Assembly: GCA_965214875.1 (NCBI GenBank)
Contig: OZ243980.1
Span: 3,348,001-3,412,000 of the forward strand
Source of the DNA: CBDAUN01 sp965214875
Lineage (GTDB): Bacteria > Pseudomonadota > Gammaproteobacteria > Arenicellales > JAJDZL01
Reading direction: 5' to 3'
Length of the DNA: 64,000 nucleotides
In this document: piece by piece, positions 34,080-41,786 of the stretch
How positions within the stretch are numbered: the stretch's first letter is position 1
How the letters are laid out: the number at the start of each line of letters is the position of its first letter
The notes under the pieces: generated by a model
Seen by the model: the letters and a program-made list of their open reading frames with translations, nothing else
Told to the model about the DNA's origin: nothing
Databases searched by the model: none
Made by a program: the position numbers and the translations under genes

Positions 34080-35160
34080 TGTACGGGTTCAATACATGTG
34101 AGCCTTTTCAGGCGGCGAGCGCGCTTTGGTTGAAGTTCTGATTATACGCCTGCATGGGTGCCGTTTGTCCGAGCGCCTGATGCGGGCGGTAGTCGTTGCA
34201 GAGGCGCTCGAATTTGGCCAGCTCGACGTTCAGCGCGCCCACGCTGAGCTCGCCGTCGTAGAACTGGTGGAACTCGTAGCGGCTGACGGCGTTGGCGCGC
34301 TCCACGCAGCCGTTATGCTTGGGGCTTTTGGGCGGCAGCACGAACAGCGCGATGCCGCGCTGCCGGCAGGCGGCCTCGAACTCGGCCACGGACTCGCTGC
34401 CGCCGTCGACCTGCACCGACTCGAGGTCGAATGGTGCCTGGCGGATCAGGTGGTCGAGGAATCTTGTGGCGCAAGTAGCCGTGGCGCGCGAGTAGGCGCG
34501 CATGTAGCAAAGCTTCGAGACCGGGCAGACGGCCTCGGACTCCTTGACGCAGAAGCCGGCCTCGATGGCCACGTCCGTATGATCGATCTGCACCATCCGG
34601 CCGGGCTTTCGCCCGCGGGTGCCGTAGCGCCAGCGCTGGGCGTGGCGGTCGAACTTGCGCCGCCGCTTGGGCTTTGTTCGCCCGCAGTGGAACGCGACCG
34701 GCTCGGCCTGGCCGGTCCAGACCAGGCGGGCGATCATGCGCCCGGTGGCGGAGGCGCTGGGCGCGAAGTCGTGCTCGCGCGCCAGCACGGCGCGGATCTT
34801 GGCGCGCCCCCGCAGCGGAAAGCGCAGGCGCCGCTTCCACCGGCAGGGCATCGCCGGGAGCAGCCGGCCGCCTTCAGGGCGGTCGCCTCGGTCGCGCCCT
34901 CAAGGCGCAGCTGGTCAAACAGCGCGAGACTGTCGAAGCACTCGGCGGCCTGCGGCGAAAGCTCGTCGCGGACCGCGTCGAGACGATAAAACTTGCGGTG
35001 CGGATATTCGGTTTGCATGGCGCTTTCACCCGCCTTTCGGCTGATGGATTTGTGTGAAGCACTATGCTGCCTCAAAAATTTTTCGCGCGCCCGCCTCCTC
35101 CCTTCGGACTGCGTCCTTCGGGAGGAGGCGGGCGGTCACACATGTATCTGACCCCGGACA
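34080..35160 (-). mobile_element. IS481-family element, complete ends, broken transposase
   Basis: 1081 bp. One terminus is TGTACGGGTTCAATACATG at 34080 and the other reads TGTCCGGGGTCAGATACAT inward from 35160. The transposase, minus strand, starts near ATG 35018 (MQTEYPHRKFYRLDAVRDE) and ends at 34108. A deletion/frameshift near 34850 removes the end of the HTH region (AAGCSR...), so the DDE core is read from another frame: GRMVQIDHTDVAIEAGF, SVQVDGGSESVAEFEAACR and KSPKHNGCVERANAV. Catalytic Asp, Asp and Glu residues remain. No target duplication is visible at the flanks. Confidence 0.82.
35089..35133 (-). repeat. 14-bp stem near the IS481 left end
   Basis: GCCCGCCTCCTCCC (35089-35102) pairs exactly with GGGAGGAGGCGGGC (35120-35133) around a 17-base loop. 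It lies upstream of the transposase start and could end or block transcripts entering the element from outside. Confidence 0.6.
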
Positions 35161-35172
35161 GAATTAAGTGTT

Positions 35173-35375
35173 GATTTGTTCTTGCGAGGAAATGCAAGCG
35201 ACACAGCTTCGTGATCTGCTGCAACGCGACAAGGTACGCGACATATTCGATCTCGGGCACACTCTAGAACTTGGATATCGATCTAATCGTCAAGATTTTC
35301 GGTGACTATCTCAAACTATCAGATTTGAACATTTCTCGAGCACAAGCTCAGCAGAGCATGTCCACTATAAACTAG
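35173..35375 (+). pseudogene. AbiEii fragment, duplicate 2
   Basis: TTCTTGCGAGGAAATGCAAG and ATTTTCGGTGACTATCTC match abiEii from about 30075 to 30290, with a short internal deletion after the GGGCACACTCTAGAA block. Longer at its 5' side than the fragment at 31305. It directly precedes the intact nuclease-like gene. Confidence 0.72.
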
Positions 35376-35392
35376 CCAAATCCACGCTTGTA

Positions 35393-35812
35393 TCAAATTT
35401 TGAAACCTTTATCTTCAAGCCAATCTTTCGCCCAGCCGGGCGGGATTTTCCAGTAATACTCTCCTCCTGTTTTCCATGTTTCTGTGCATTCAAACTTCTC
35501 GGGGCCGAAATCTTTCACAAAATCATCATGCAGGTAAATGTATATGTCTTCACTGTTATTCGTGCGATCAATAAAGGCGATATGTATTTTTTTCTTGAGG
35601 TATTTCTTATCAACCGTCAACCTTGACTTCAATTGTACTTTTAGAGAGGATTTGCCATCTACATGCCGGGCCATGAAGTCCGCGCCTTGCTGGTCGTCGG
35701 AAAGGCGCTCGCAACTGTAGCCGTAGTCTGCAAGCCGCGCAGCAACTTTCGCATAGTTGCAGTTCTCCTTTTGCAGATCTTTCAATTCTTCGTAAGATAT
35801 TTTTTTATACAT
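35393..35812 (-). CDS. Small protein with PD-(D/E)xK-like core
   Basis: 139 residues, intact. The middle reads GADFMARHVDGKSSLKVQLK followed by SRLTVDKKYLKKKIHIAFID. The D...QxK strand pattern resembles PD-(D/E)xK nuclease cores in which the second acid is Gln; this is an inference from pattern, not a firm assignment. The C-terminus is aromatic and basic (GGEYYWKIPPGWAKDWLED). ATG 35812 is preferred over the GTG one codon upstream. A decayed copy lies at 31469-31866 and a scrap at 30571, each next to abiEii sequence, so the gene travels with abiE. Function unknown. Confidence 0.65.
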   Translation of the reverse strand: MYKKISYEELKDLQKENCNYAKVAARLADYGYSCERLSDDQQGADFMARHVDGKSSLKVQLKSRLTVDKKYLKKKIHIAFIDRTNNSEDIYIYLHDDFVKDFGPEKFECTETWKTGGEYYWKIPPGWAKDWLEDKGFKI

Positions 35813-36217
35813 CACTGCGTACCTGTTTCATATGTTGAACTATTTAATGTTGTGAATTTCGGATCATGCTTCTTCACGCACTGCTTATTGACATTCGCCC
35901 CAATCGGCGGTCATTCGTCTAAAGCTTCATCTCCATTTTGGCCCATATTCACTGCTCTTTCCGCTCAATAGAATAGTACAAACAAAAGCCAGTGCTAAAA
36001 AACACTGGCCCGCAGTTTTGGTTGTAAAAATTCAGCTATTTCAAAGCATCGCCCCCCCCCCCGTACCAGTGGACGGAGAACAACTTGTCTGCTTCAACAG
36101 TGACATGTCAAACATCTCTTTACTCTATGAGCACAATCCCAGAACCTGCCTCAAACTAGTCGAAACAGCATTTATTAGCGTTTATTATACATGCACTTGA
36201 ATCGAGCGGCGACTGGC
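35813..36217. other. Gene-free stretch with an 11-base C tract
   Basis: About 400 AT-rich bases between the nuclease-like gene and an IS481 copy. It contains C11 at 36052-36062, the same length as the tract in the secreted gene at 22190. A 60-codon frame spanning the tract (36018-36200) shows weak N-terminal likeness to that gene but no signal peptide, so I do not call it. Confidence 0.4.
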
Positions 36218-37116
36218 TGTACTGGTTCAATACATATGAGACTTTTCAGGCGGCAAGTGCGCTTTGGTTGAAGTTCCGGTTATACGCCTGCATGGGAGCC
36301 GTTTGCCCGAGCGCCTGATGCGGGCGGTAGGCGTTGCAGAAGCGCTCGAATTCGGCCAGCTCGACGTTCAGGGCGCCGACGCTCAGCTCGCCGACGCAGG
36401 ACTAGCGGCCGGCCGCATTGGCGCGCTCGACGCAGCCATTGCAATTGGGGCTTTTGGGCGGCAGCACGAACAGTTCGATGCCGCGGCGCTGGCAGGCGGT
36501 CTCGAACTCGGCCGCGGACTCGCTGCCGCCGTCGACCTGCACCGACTCGAGGTTGAACGGCGCCTGGCGGATCAGGTGGTCGAGCAGCTTCGAGGCGCAG
36601 GTGGCGGTGGCGCGCGAGTAGGCGCGCATGCAGCAAAGCTTCGAGACCGGGCACACGGCCTCGGACTCCTTGACCGCGAAGCCTGCCTCGATGGCGACGC
36701 CCGTATGGTCGATCTGCACCATCCGGCCGGGCTTGCGCCCGCGGGTGCCGTAGCGCCAGCGCTTAGCGTGGCGGTCGAACTTGCGTTGCCGCTTGGGCTT
36801 CACGCGCCCGTAATGGAACGCGACCGGCGCGGCCCGGCCGGTGCGCACCAGGCGGGCGATCATGCGCCCGGTGGCGGACTCGCTGGGCGCGAAGCCGTGC
36901 TCGCGCGCCAGCACGGCGCGGATCTTGGCGCGCCCCCGCAGCGGAAAGCGCAGGCGCGTTTGGCGCACCAGCTCGAGCTCGGCGGCGGTCCACCGGCGCT
37001 GCCGCCCTGCTCGCGCAGGCGCCGCTTCCAGCGGCAGGGCGTGGCTCGGGAGCAACCGGCCGCCATCAGGGCGGTCGCCTCGGTCGCGCCTTCGCGTCGA
37101 AGCTGGTCGAACCAAA
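36218..37116 (-). mobile_element. IS481-family element, truncated
   Basis: The right terminus TGTACTGGTTCAATACATA is present at 36218. The transposase reads on the minus strand through the HTH region (EGATEATALMAAGCSRATP), the DDE core (VQIDHTGVAIEAGF, VQVDGGSESAAEFE, KSPNCNGCVERANAAGR) and then stops at a TAG near 36402, where a short deletion removed the YEFHQFY block. The last part, up to HQALGQTAPMQAYN, follows the stop. The left terminus and about 40 N-terminal codons are missing past 37116. Not autonomous. Confidence 0.78.
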
Positions 37117-37298
37117 CATCCCCTCCATTCTGCGCAGACTTGGGCATGCATATTTCTTGCCGCTTCGAGTCAAAACGCGCACCCTAGAAGCCCTCGAATG
37201 CTCTTTCAAAGGTACAAAAAAACGGCATCAAAGCAACCAATCTAATTCGTTTGCTAAACACACCCGGACGCATCAATATTCGACGCGAATCAGTGCAC

Positions 37299-37976
37299 CT
37301 ATTCGGCATGAAGAAAGTCCTCAATATCTTCGCGCTGGACGACGTGGCAATAGATCATGTTGATGATTTCGAGCTCGTGACGATGCAGCTCGTCGGTGGC
37401 AGCGGCGCAGCAATCTTCGACAACGATGACACCAAAACTTTCGTCTGCCAGCGAGCGAACTGTCGAACTGACGCATTGATCGGTGAATATCCCGGCCACA
37501 ATGACATCATGGATGCCGATGTTGCGCAAGACAAGCCGTAAATTGGTCCCGGTCAGCGCACTATCTGTAGTCTTCAGCACGGTGATTTCATCGCCGACCG
37601 GGGCAAGCTCGGGCACGACCTGGCTGTCTTCTCCATCCTTGGGTAGCAAAAGGTAGTTGAAGCCCGGTTTTTTCTGACTTAGCGAGCGGTCGCGGCCATC
37701 TTCGGTTAAACAGGCGATACGCGCAAAGATGACCTCAACTCCAGATTGTCTTGCCCAACGTATCAAGTCCGCCGTGTTTGGAATGACGGTGGTGCGCATG
37801 CGCTCGAAAAATGGCGCCCAGCGGGCAGCCTCGGCCGGATCATCAGGCTCTTCAAGGTAGGTGTTCTGCACGTCGATCACCAATAGCGCAGTACTTGACG
37901 GCTTGAGCACGATATCGTCCGGCGGATCGGCCTTGGCGTAGTAGAAGCTTCGAAACGCCGTCTTCCAGTCGCTCAT
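37299..37976 (-). CDS. Isochorismatase-type cysteine hydrolase, last gene of BMC operon
   Basis: 225 residues with the catalytic triad of the family: Asp in LLVIDVQNTYLE, Lys in VLKTTDSALTGT and Cys in GIFTDQCVSSTVRSLAD. The closest functional groups are amidohydrolases such as N-carbamoylsarcosine amidase or ureidoacrylate hydrolase RutB, all of which cleave C-N amide bonds. The ATG overlaps the stop of the BMC-T gene by four bases, so it is translated with the shell operon. In the AAU pathway as described in mycobacteria no such step is needed; it may release the amine substrate from an amide, or act on a by-product. No encapsulation helix is obvious. Confidence 0.82.
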   Translation of the reverse strand: MSDWKTAFRSFYYAKADPPDDIVLKPSSTALLVIDVQNTYLEEPDDPAEAARWAPFFERMRTTVIPNTADLIRWARQSGVEVIFARIACLTEDGRDRSLSQKKPGFNYLLLPKDGEDSQVVPELAPVGDEITVLKTTDSALTGTNLRLVLRNIGIHDVIVAGIFTDQCVSSTVRSLADESFGVIVVEDCCAAATDELHRHELEIINMIYCHVVQREDIEDFLHAE

Positions 37977-38599
37977 GACCGTCCCTTCACAGATTCCAGC
38001 GTCTTGGTAATGGCATCGCGAGCCTTGACCATCTCAGCATGGCTGCCAGACATGAAGATGCGGCCCGAAGCGCCCATCATCTGGACATCATTGAGGGTCG
38101 AATTTGGCGCTGCGCGCTCCGCCTCGTTGGCTGAAACACAGGCAAACAGCGCCGGCATCATCTCATAGATCAGCAGCGACTGGCCCGGCACCAGGATCGA
38201 CGCTTCGCGCGAGCGGTTTAGCACCATGGCATGCTGATCGGACAAGTCGTCGATAATGTCGCGAAACAGCACGACCGGCTTCAACTGATCCTCGGGCTTG
38301 GCCTTGATTCCTCTTAGAATCGCCTTGCCGGCCCGATTCAATTCGTCATGACCATCCGAGTGAATCTCCAGCAGCCCGAATTGCCGCTCGGTATGCACAA
38401 TGCCAGGCTCCATGTCCGGCGATGCCTTAAGCGCCAAATCGGTGATCCGGTGGATCGCAAGCGCCGGCGCCACCTCAATGATCAGGCTATGCTGCCCTTT
38501 GAACGGCGGATACCCGCGACCGCGCAACGGAGTCGACATGTATGCAGCGAACTGCGGCTGCAAATCCCTAATCGGCAAATAGACGCGAAGCTCGGTCAT
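37973..38599 (-). CDS. BMC-T (tandem-domain) shell protein 1
   Basis: 208 residues, the length of two fused BMC domains. The opening MTELRVYLPIRDLQPQFAAY is near-identical in layout to that of the 203-residue paralogue at 39598-40209, and both share TERQFGLLEIHS/VERQFGTLEFHS and a late GASGRIFMSG/GPNGRLYLAG block. BMC-T proteins form trimers that look like hexamers and may carry gated pores in the microcompartment facet. It lies 17 bases after the BMC-H gene and overlaps the hydrolase gene. Confidence 0.8.
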   Translation of the reverse strand: MTELRVYLPIRDLQPQFAAYMSTPLRGRGYPPFKGQHSLIIEVAPALAIHRITDLALKASPDMEPGIVHTERQFGLLEIHSDGHDELNRAGKAILRGIKAKPEDQLKPVVLFRDIIDDLSDQHAMVLNRSREASILVPGQSLLIYEMMPALFACVSANEAERAAPNSTLNDVQMMGASGRIFMSGSHAEMVKARDAITKTLESVKGRS

Positions 38600-38616
38600 T
38601 GAACCAGACGCAGCAA

Positions 38617-38904
38617 TCAGCTCGATCCGCCAGTATCAAAATGGTTGCCGAGATCCGCATGCGGACGCGGAATCACATGTACCGAAGTTACCTCGCCGAT
38701 CTGATTGGCCGCCTGAGCACCGGATTCGGTCGCCGCTTTCACAGCGCCGACATCCCCCTTAACGACAACGGATACATAGCCGCCGCCAACTTCGTTGCGC
38801 GAAACTATTTCCACGTTGGCAGCCTTGACCATGGCATCGGCTGCAGTGACGGCCGGCACGTAGCCCTTGGTTTCCAGCAGTCCTATGGCTTGTTGACTTG
38901 ACAT
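38617..38904 (-). CDS. BMC-H hexameric shell protein
   Basis: 95 residues with one complete BMC domain: AIGLLETKGYVPAVTAADAM, then VEIVSRNEVGGGYVSVVVKG, and GDVGAVKAATESGAQAA. The predicted pore loop is EVGGGYV, where PduA has a small GSG loop; glycines leave a narrow polar pore. A short hydrophilic tail follows (PHADLGNHFDTGG). BMC-H hexamers tile the facets of the shell. It is the only BMC-H gene in the operon, so it probably builds most of the surface. Confidence 0.93.
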   Translation of the reverse strand: MSSQQAIGLLETKGYVPAVTAADAMVKAANVEIVSRNEVGGGYVSVVVKGDVGAVKAATESGAQAANQIGEVTSVHVIPRPHADLGNHFDTGGSS

Positions 38905-38927
38905 GTCTCAATACTCCTATGATTTTT

Positions 38928-39164
38928 TCAATTGACATCGATGGAACCGATGATAAGCGCGTCGATGGGCGCCTTTACACCGGTGAAATAACCTGCGGCT
39001 ACGGAGCCTTGGGTTACGAATACTTCTTCATCTATCGCACAGCCGAGCGGGTCGAAAGCGATAATGGTCTGATCGCCGACAGCCACCTCCAGCAAAGCGC
39101 CCTGAGGCAGACTGCCGACATGACGGGTCGACCAGATTTGACCTACTACCTTTCCGCGAATCAT
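38928..39164 (-). CDS. BMC-P (EutN/CcmL) pentameric vertex protein
   Basis: 78 residues, slightly shorter than most EutN/CcmL proteins. MIRGKVVGQIWSTRHVGSLP opens the domain, AVGDQTIIAFDPLG forms the central strands, and VDALIIGSIDVN-like sequence (here PIDALIIGSIDVN) closes it. Five copies cap each vertex of the polyhedral shell. The start shares one base with the stop of the preceding gene. One BMC-P gene is what a closed shell requires. Confidence 0.9.
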   Translation of the reverse strand: MIRGKVVGQIWSTRHVGSLPQGALLEVAVGDQTIIAFDPLGCAIDEEVFVTQGSVAAGYFTGVKAPIDALIIGSIDVN

Positions 39165-39601
39165 CAGTTTTTCCTTTCCAGTTTTATGCCGCGCGAGACC
39201 AGTTGGTCACGCGCCAGCGGTGTGAGGCAGACCGATTTGCCTATCACCAGCTTGCTGGTGTCGTCTGCCAGTGCGGCAACTTCTCGCTCAGTCACAAGCC
39301 CTCGCAAAAACTGCGCTTGGACGGGGGCTCGCGGTGCCGGCGCCTTAGGTTCGTGCGCACAACCCGCGGCGTGAGCATCGGTGTCCTGATTCAAGACAAA
39401 ACGGTGTCGCCCGGCCTCCATGCGCGCACGCAAATCCCCTTGATCGGAGCTCTTCAGCAAGCGCAGCGCAAACTTGTTCAAGTCTGCCGACGAACGGATG
39501 GCAACGCCCTCTTCAGTAGTCCGCGCAATCGGATCACCCATGCGCGACATCTCTTCAATGAGGATTTCTCGAATCATGTCGCGGAGCTCGGCCATGTTCA
39601 T
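39164..39601 (-). CDS. Uncharacterised BMC-operon protein with N-terminal amphipathic helix
   Basis: 145 residues. The first 20 (MNMAELRDMIREILIEEMSR) form an amphipathic helix like an encapsulation peptide, and resemble the C-terminal helix of the aldehyde dehydrogenase. A variable Ala/Pro-rich linker follows around 85-100. The C-terminal 50 residues include VIGKSVCLTPLARDQLVSRG, a TPxAxD-type motif found at the end of several microcompartment accessory proteins (an observation from memory, not a firm family call). It is tightly placed between BMC-T and BMC-P genes with overlaps on both sides. A scaffold or core-organising role is a reasonable guess. Confidence 0.65.
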   Translation of the reverse strand: MNMAELRDMIREILIEEMSRMGDPIARTTEEGVAIRSSADLNKFALRLLKSSDQGDLRARMEAGRHRFVLNQDTDAHAAGCAHEPKAPAPRAPVQAQFLRGLVTEREVAALADDTSKLVIGKSVCLTPLARDQLVSRGIKLERKN

Positions 39602-40209
39602 TTCGCTCCCAGTTGCCGCAGCGCATTTTCTGCGGCATCGCGCGCATTGCGCACTTCCGCCTCGTCGCCGGCAAGGTAAAGCCGTCCGTTCGGACCGATC
39701 ATGCGATAGTCGATCACCTTGATGTTGGCAGCCTTTTCCGCCTCATTGCATGCATAGGCCGCATAGGACGACGATGAGCACTCCAAAAGATAGAGGCTTT
39801 CATCTGCGAGCACCATTGATCCGACGCGATTGCGATTCATCAAGAACGCATGCTGGCGGTCCACCCGGGTAACAATCTTCGAAGCCAGTATTGCTGGCGG
39901 CGCCGAGTCTTTCGCTTCAAGTCCGAGCGCACTGAGCACCGCCTCAGCGGCCGCATGAACTTCAGCAGTTGATCTTGAATGAAATTCAAGCGTCCCGAAC
40001 TGACGCTCGACAATCAGCAGCCCAGCTCCGACTTCAGCCGACTTGACCGCTACATCGGTCAGCACTTCGATATCGAGACCGGGCGAGATCTCAATGATTT
40101 GCGCCGCCATTCTCGAACGCGGCAACGAGCCACGTATCCAGGTAGCAAGATAGGCCAGCGTTTGCGGCTGCAGCTGGTCGATAAAGATAAATGAGCGCAG
40201 TTCAGTCAT
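39598..40209 (-). CDS. BMC-T (tandem-domain) shell protein 2
   Basis: 203 residues, paralogue of the 37973-38599 product. MTELRSFIFIDQLQPQTLAY opens it and VERQFGTLEFHSRSTAEV lies in the first domain. The second domain has NRNRVGSMVLADESLYLLEC. Its stop overlaps the start of the next gene by four bases, and it begins two bases after the dehydrogenase stop. Two diverged BMC-T proteins could form different pores, for example one for cofactors and one for substrate. Confidence 0.8.
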   Translation of the reverse strand: MTELRSFIFIDQLQPQTLAYLATWIRGSLPRSRMAAQIIEISPGLDIEVLTDVAVKSAEVGAGLLIVERQFGTLEFHSRSTAEVHAAAEAVLSALGLEAKDSAPPAILASKIVTRVDRQHAFLMNRNRVGSMVLADESLYLLECSSSSYAAYACNEAEKAANIKVIDYRMIGPNGRLYLAGDEAEVRNARDAAENALRQLGAK

Positions 40210-40211
40210 GT

Positions 40212-41786
40212 CTAGCGCTTCTTAAGCCGGATCAACTCCTCGACAATCATGCGGCGCAACTCTTCGCGCATGGCCGCATCCATGTCCGATGCGCTCGCCA
40301 ATGCCGAATGCCGCGCCGCATGCACACCGGCTGATCCTGGCACGCCGTCTGCGGGCGCCGCCGGCAGCGGACCGGTAAAGTCGCGGGCCACGCCATCAAA
40401 GTTGCCGAAACGCTCTTCAATCCCGTAGGCAACCTTAGTCCAGTGCACCAGATGCTGGGGACCAACGTTGTCGCCAATGGAAGAGCGACCAAAAAAGCCC
40501 GTACCGACCGTAAAGGTCGGCGCAAGATTGGTGGCGATTCCGGCAGCGCCCTGCGAGCAGGGCGCATTGACCGCTACCCGATACACTTCAACCATTGAAC
40601 TGAATTCCATGATCACCGACTCGTCGGTGGCATGAATGGCGGCCGAATGGCCAGCACCTGCAAGCCGCAACACCGCCCGCGCCTGCACGAATGCCCGCGC
40701 CTTGCTGCTCGCCACATGCAGCGCCAGAACCGGGCATAGCTTTTCTTTTGAAAGCGGCTCTTCGACACCAATCCGGGCAATCGGCGCAACCAGAATCTTG
40801 GTGCCTGACGGCGCCCGAATGCCAGATTCGCGCGCAATCCAGACCGCATCGCGGCCAATCGCCTCAACATTGAACCCATTCGGATGAAATAGAAATCTTC
40901 GAAGAGCCTTGACCTCATCGTCTGAGCAAAGGTAGGCGCCCGAAGCCTTGAGCGCAATTCTGAGCTGCGCCACATTGCTTTCAAGCGCAATGAGTACGCT
41001 TTCGTTGGTGCAAAGAACCGAGTTGTCAAAACTTTTGGATTCGACGATCATCCGCGCCGCCTTGCTCAGTTCAGCGCTGTCGTCAACCACCACCGGCGCA
41101 TTGCCGGGACCAACTCCGATTGCCGGATTTCCCGACGAGTAGGCTGCCCGCACCATCGCGCTGCCGCCGGTGGCCAAAATGACATTGATCTTATCCGACT
41201 GCATGAACGCTTCAACCATCGGGATTGTCGGCGTTTCGATCACCTGAATCACGCCTGCTGGCGCACCGGCACCTTCGGCGGCAGCGGCCAGTATCGAGCC
41301 TGCCCGCGAGGAGGTCTCGCGCGCCGCCGGATGGGGCGAGATAACCAGCGCATTGCGCGTTAGCAGCGACAGAATCGCCTTGTAGTTGATGGTCGCGACC
41401 GGATTGGTCGACGGGGTCAGCGCGAAGACAACACCGGCTGGACGCGGAATCTCCACGATCTTGTTCGCTTCATCGATTCGAGGGTTGACGAAATCGGCAT
41501 CGCGATAGTGCTGCGCGAGCGGCTTGGAAGTCAGCTCGTTTTTCATCTTCTTGTGCGCCGCAACGCCGAATCCCGTCTCCTCGACGGCCGCCTCAGCAAG
41601 ATCGGCCGCATGCCCGAACGCCGCTTCAGCCACCGCATCGACGATGCGCCGTGTCGCATCGAGATCGTAGCGGTCAAAAACCGATGCCGCCCAGCGGGCG
41701 CGATCAAGCACCAGGTCCGCGCTACCCTTACGCGCGGCTTCGCTGTGCGAAATATCCACCAGCGAGTTAAACGCAGCCGCTTCCAC
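40212..41786 (-). CDS. CoA-acylating aldehyde dehydrogenase with encapsulation helix
   Basis: 524 residues, related to EutE/PduP. The catalytic cysteine is in SFDNSVLCTNESV, the nucleotide-binding part includes VILATGGSAMVRAAY and GVGPGNAPVVVDD. After the enzyme domain an Ala/Gly/Pro linker (residues about 475-500) leads to MREELRRMIVEELIRLKKR, a textbook C-terminal encapsulation helix that would bind the inner face of the shell. In the AAU pathway it turns propanal plus CoA and NAD into propionyl-CoA and NADH. The start shares one base with the stop of the aminotransferase gene. Confidence 0.9.
   Translation of the reverse strand: MEAAAFNSLVDISHSEAARKGSADLVLDRARWAASVFDRYDLDATRRIVDAVAEAAFGHAADLAEAAVEETGFGVAAHKKMKNELTSKPLAQHYRDADFVNPRIDEANKIVEIPRPAGVVFALTPSTNPVATINYKAILSLLTRNALVISPHPAARETSSRAGSILAAAAEGAGAPAGVIQVIETPTIPMVEAFMQSDKINVILATGGSAMVRAAYSSGNPAIGVGPGNAPVVVDDSAELSKAARMIVESKSFDNSVLCTNESVLIALESNVAQLRIALKASGAYLCSDDEVKALRRFLFHPNGFNVEAIGRDAVWIARESGIRAPSGTKILVAPIARIGVEEPLSKEKLCPVLALHVASSKARAFVQARAVLRLAGAGHSAAIHATDESVIMEFSSMVEVYRVAVNAPCSQGAAGIATNLAPTFTVGTGFFGRSSIGDNVGPQHLVHWTKVAYGIEERFGNFDGVARDFTGPLPAAPADGVPGSAGVHAARHSALASASDMDAAMREELRRMIVEELIRLKKR

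Noticed and set aside
36264..37187. A 307-codon open frame on the plus strand
   Set aside because: It is antisense to the IS481 transposase; the GC-rich codon bias of the real gene keeps the opposite frame open. The same holds for 34126-34989.
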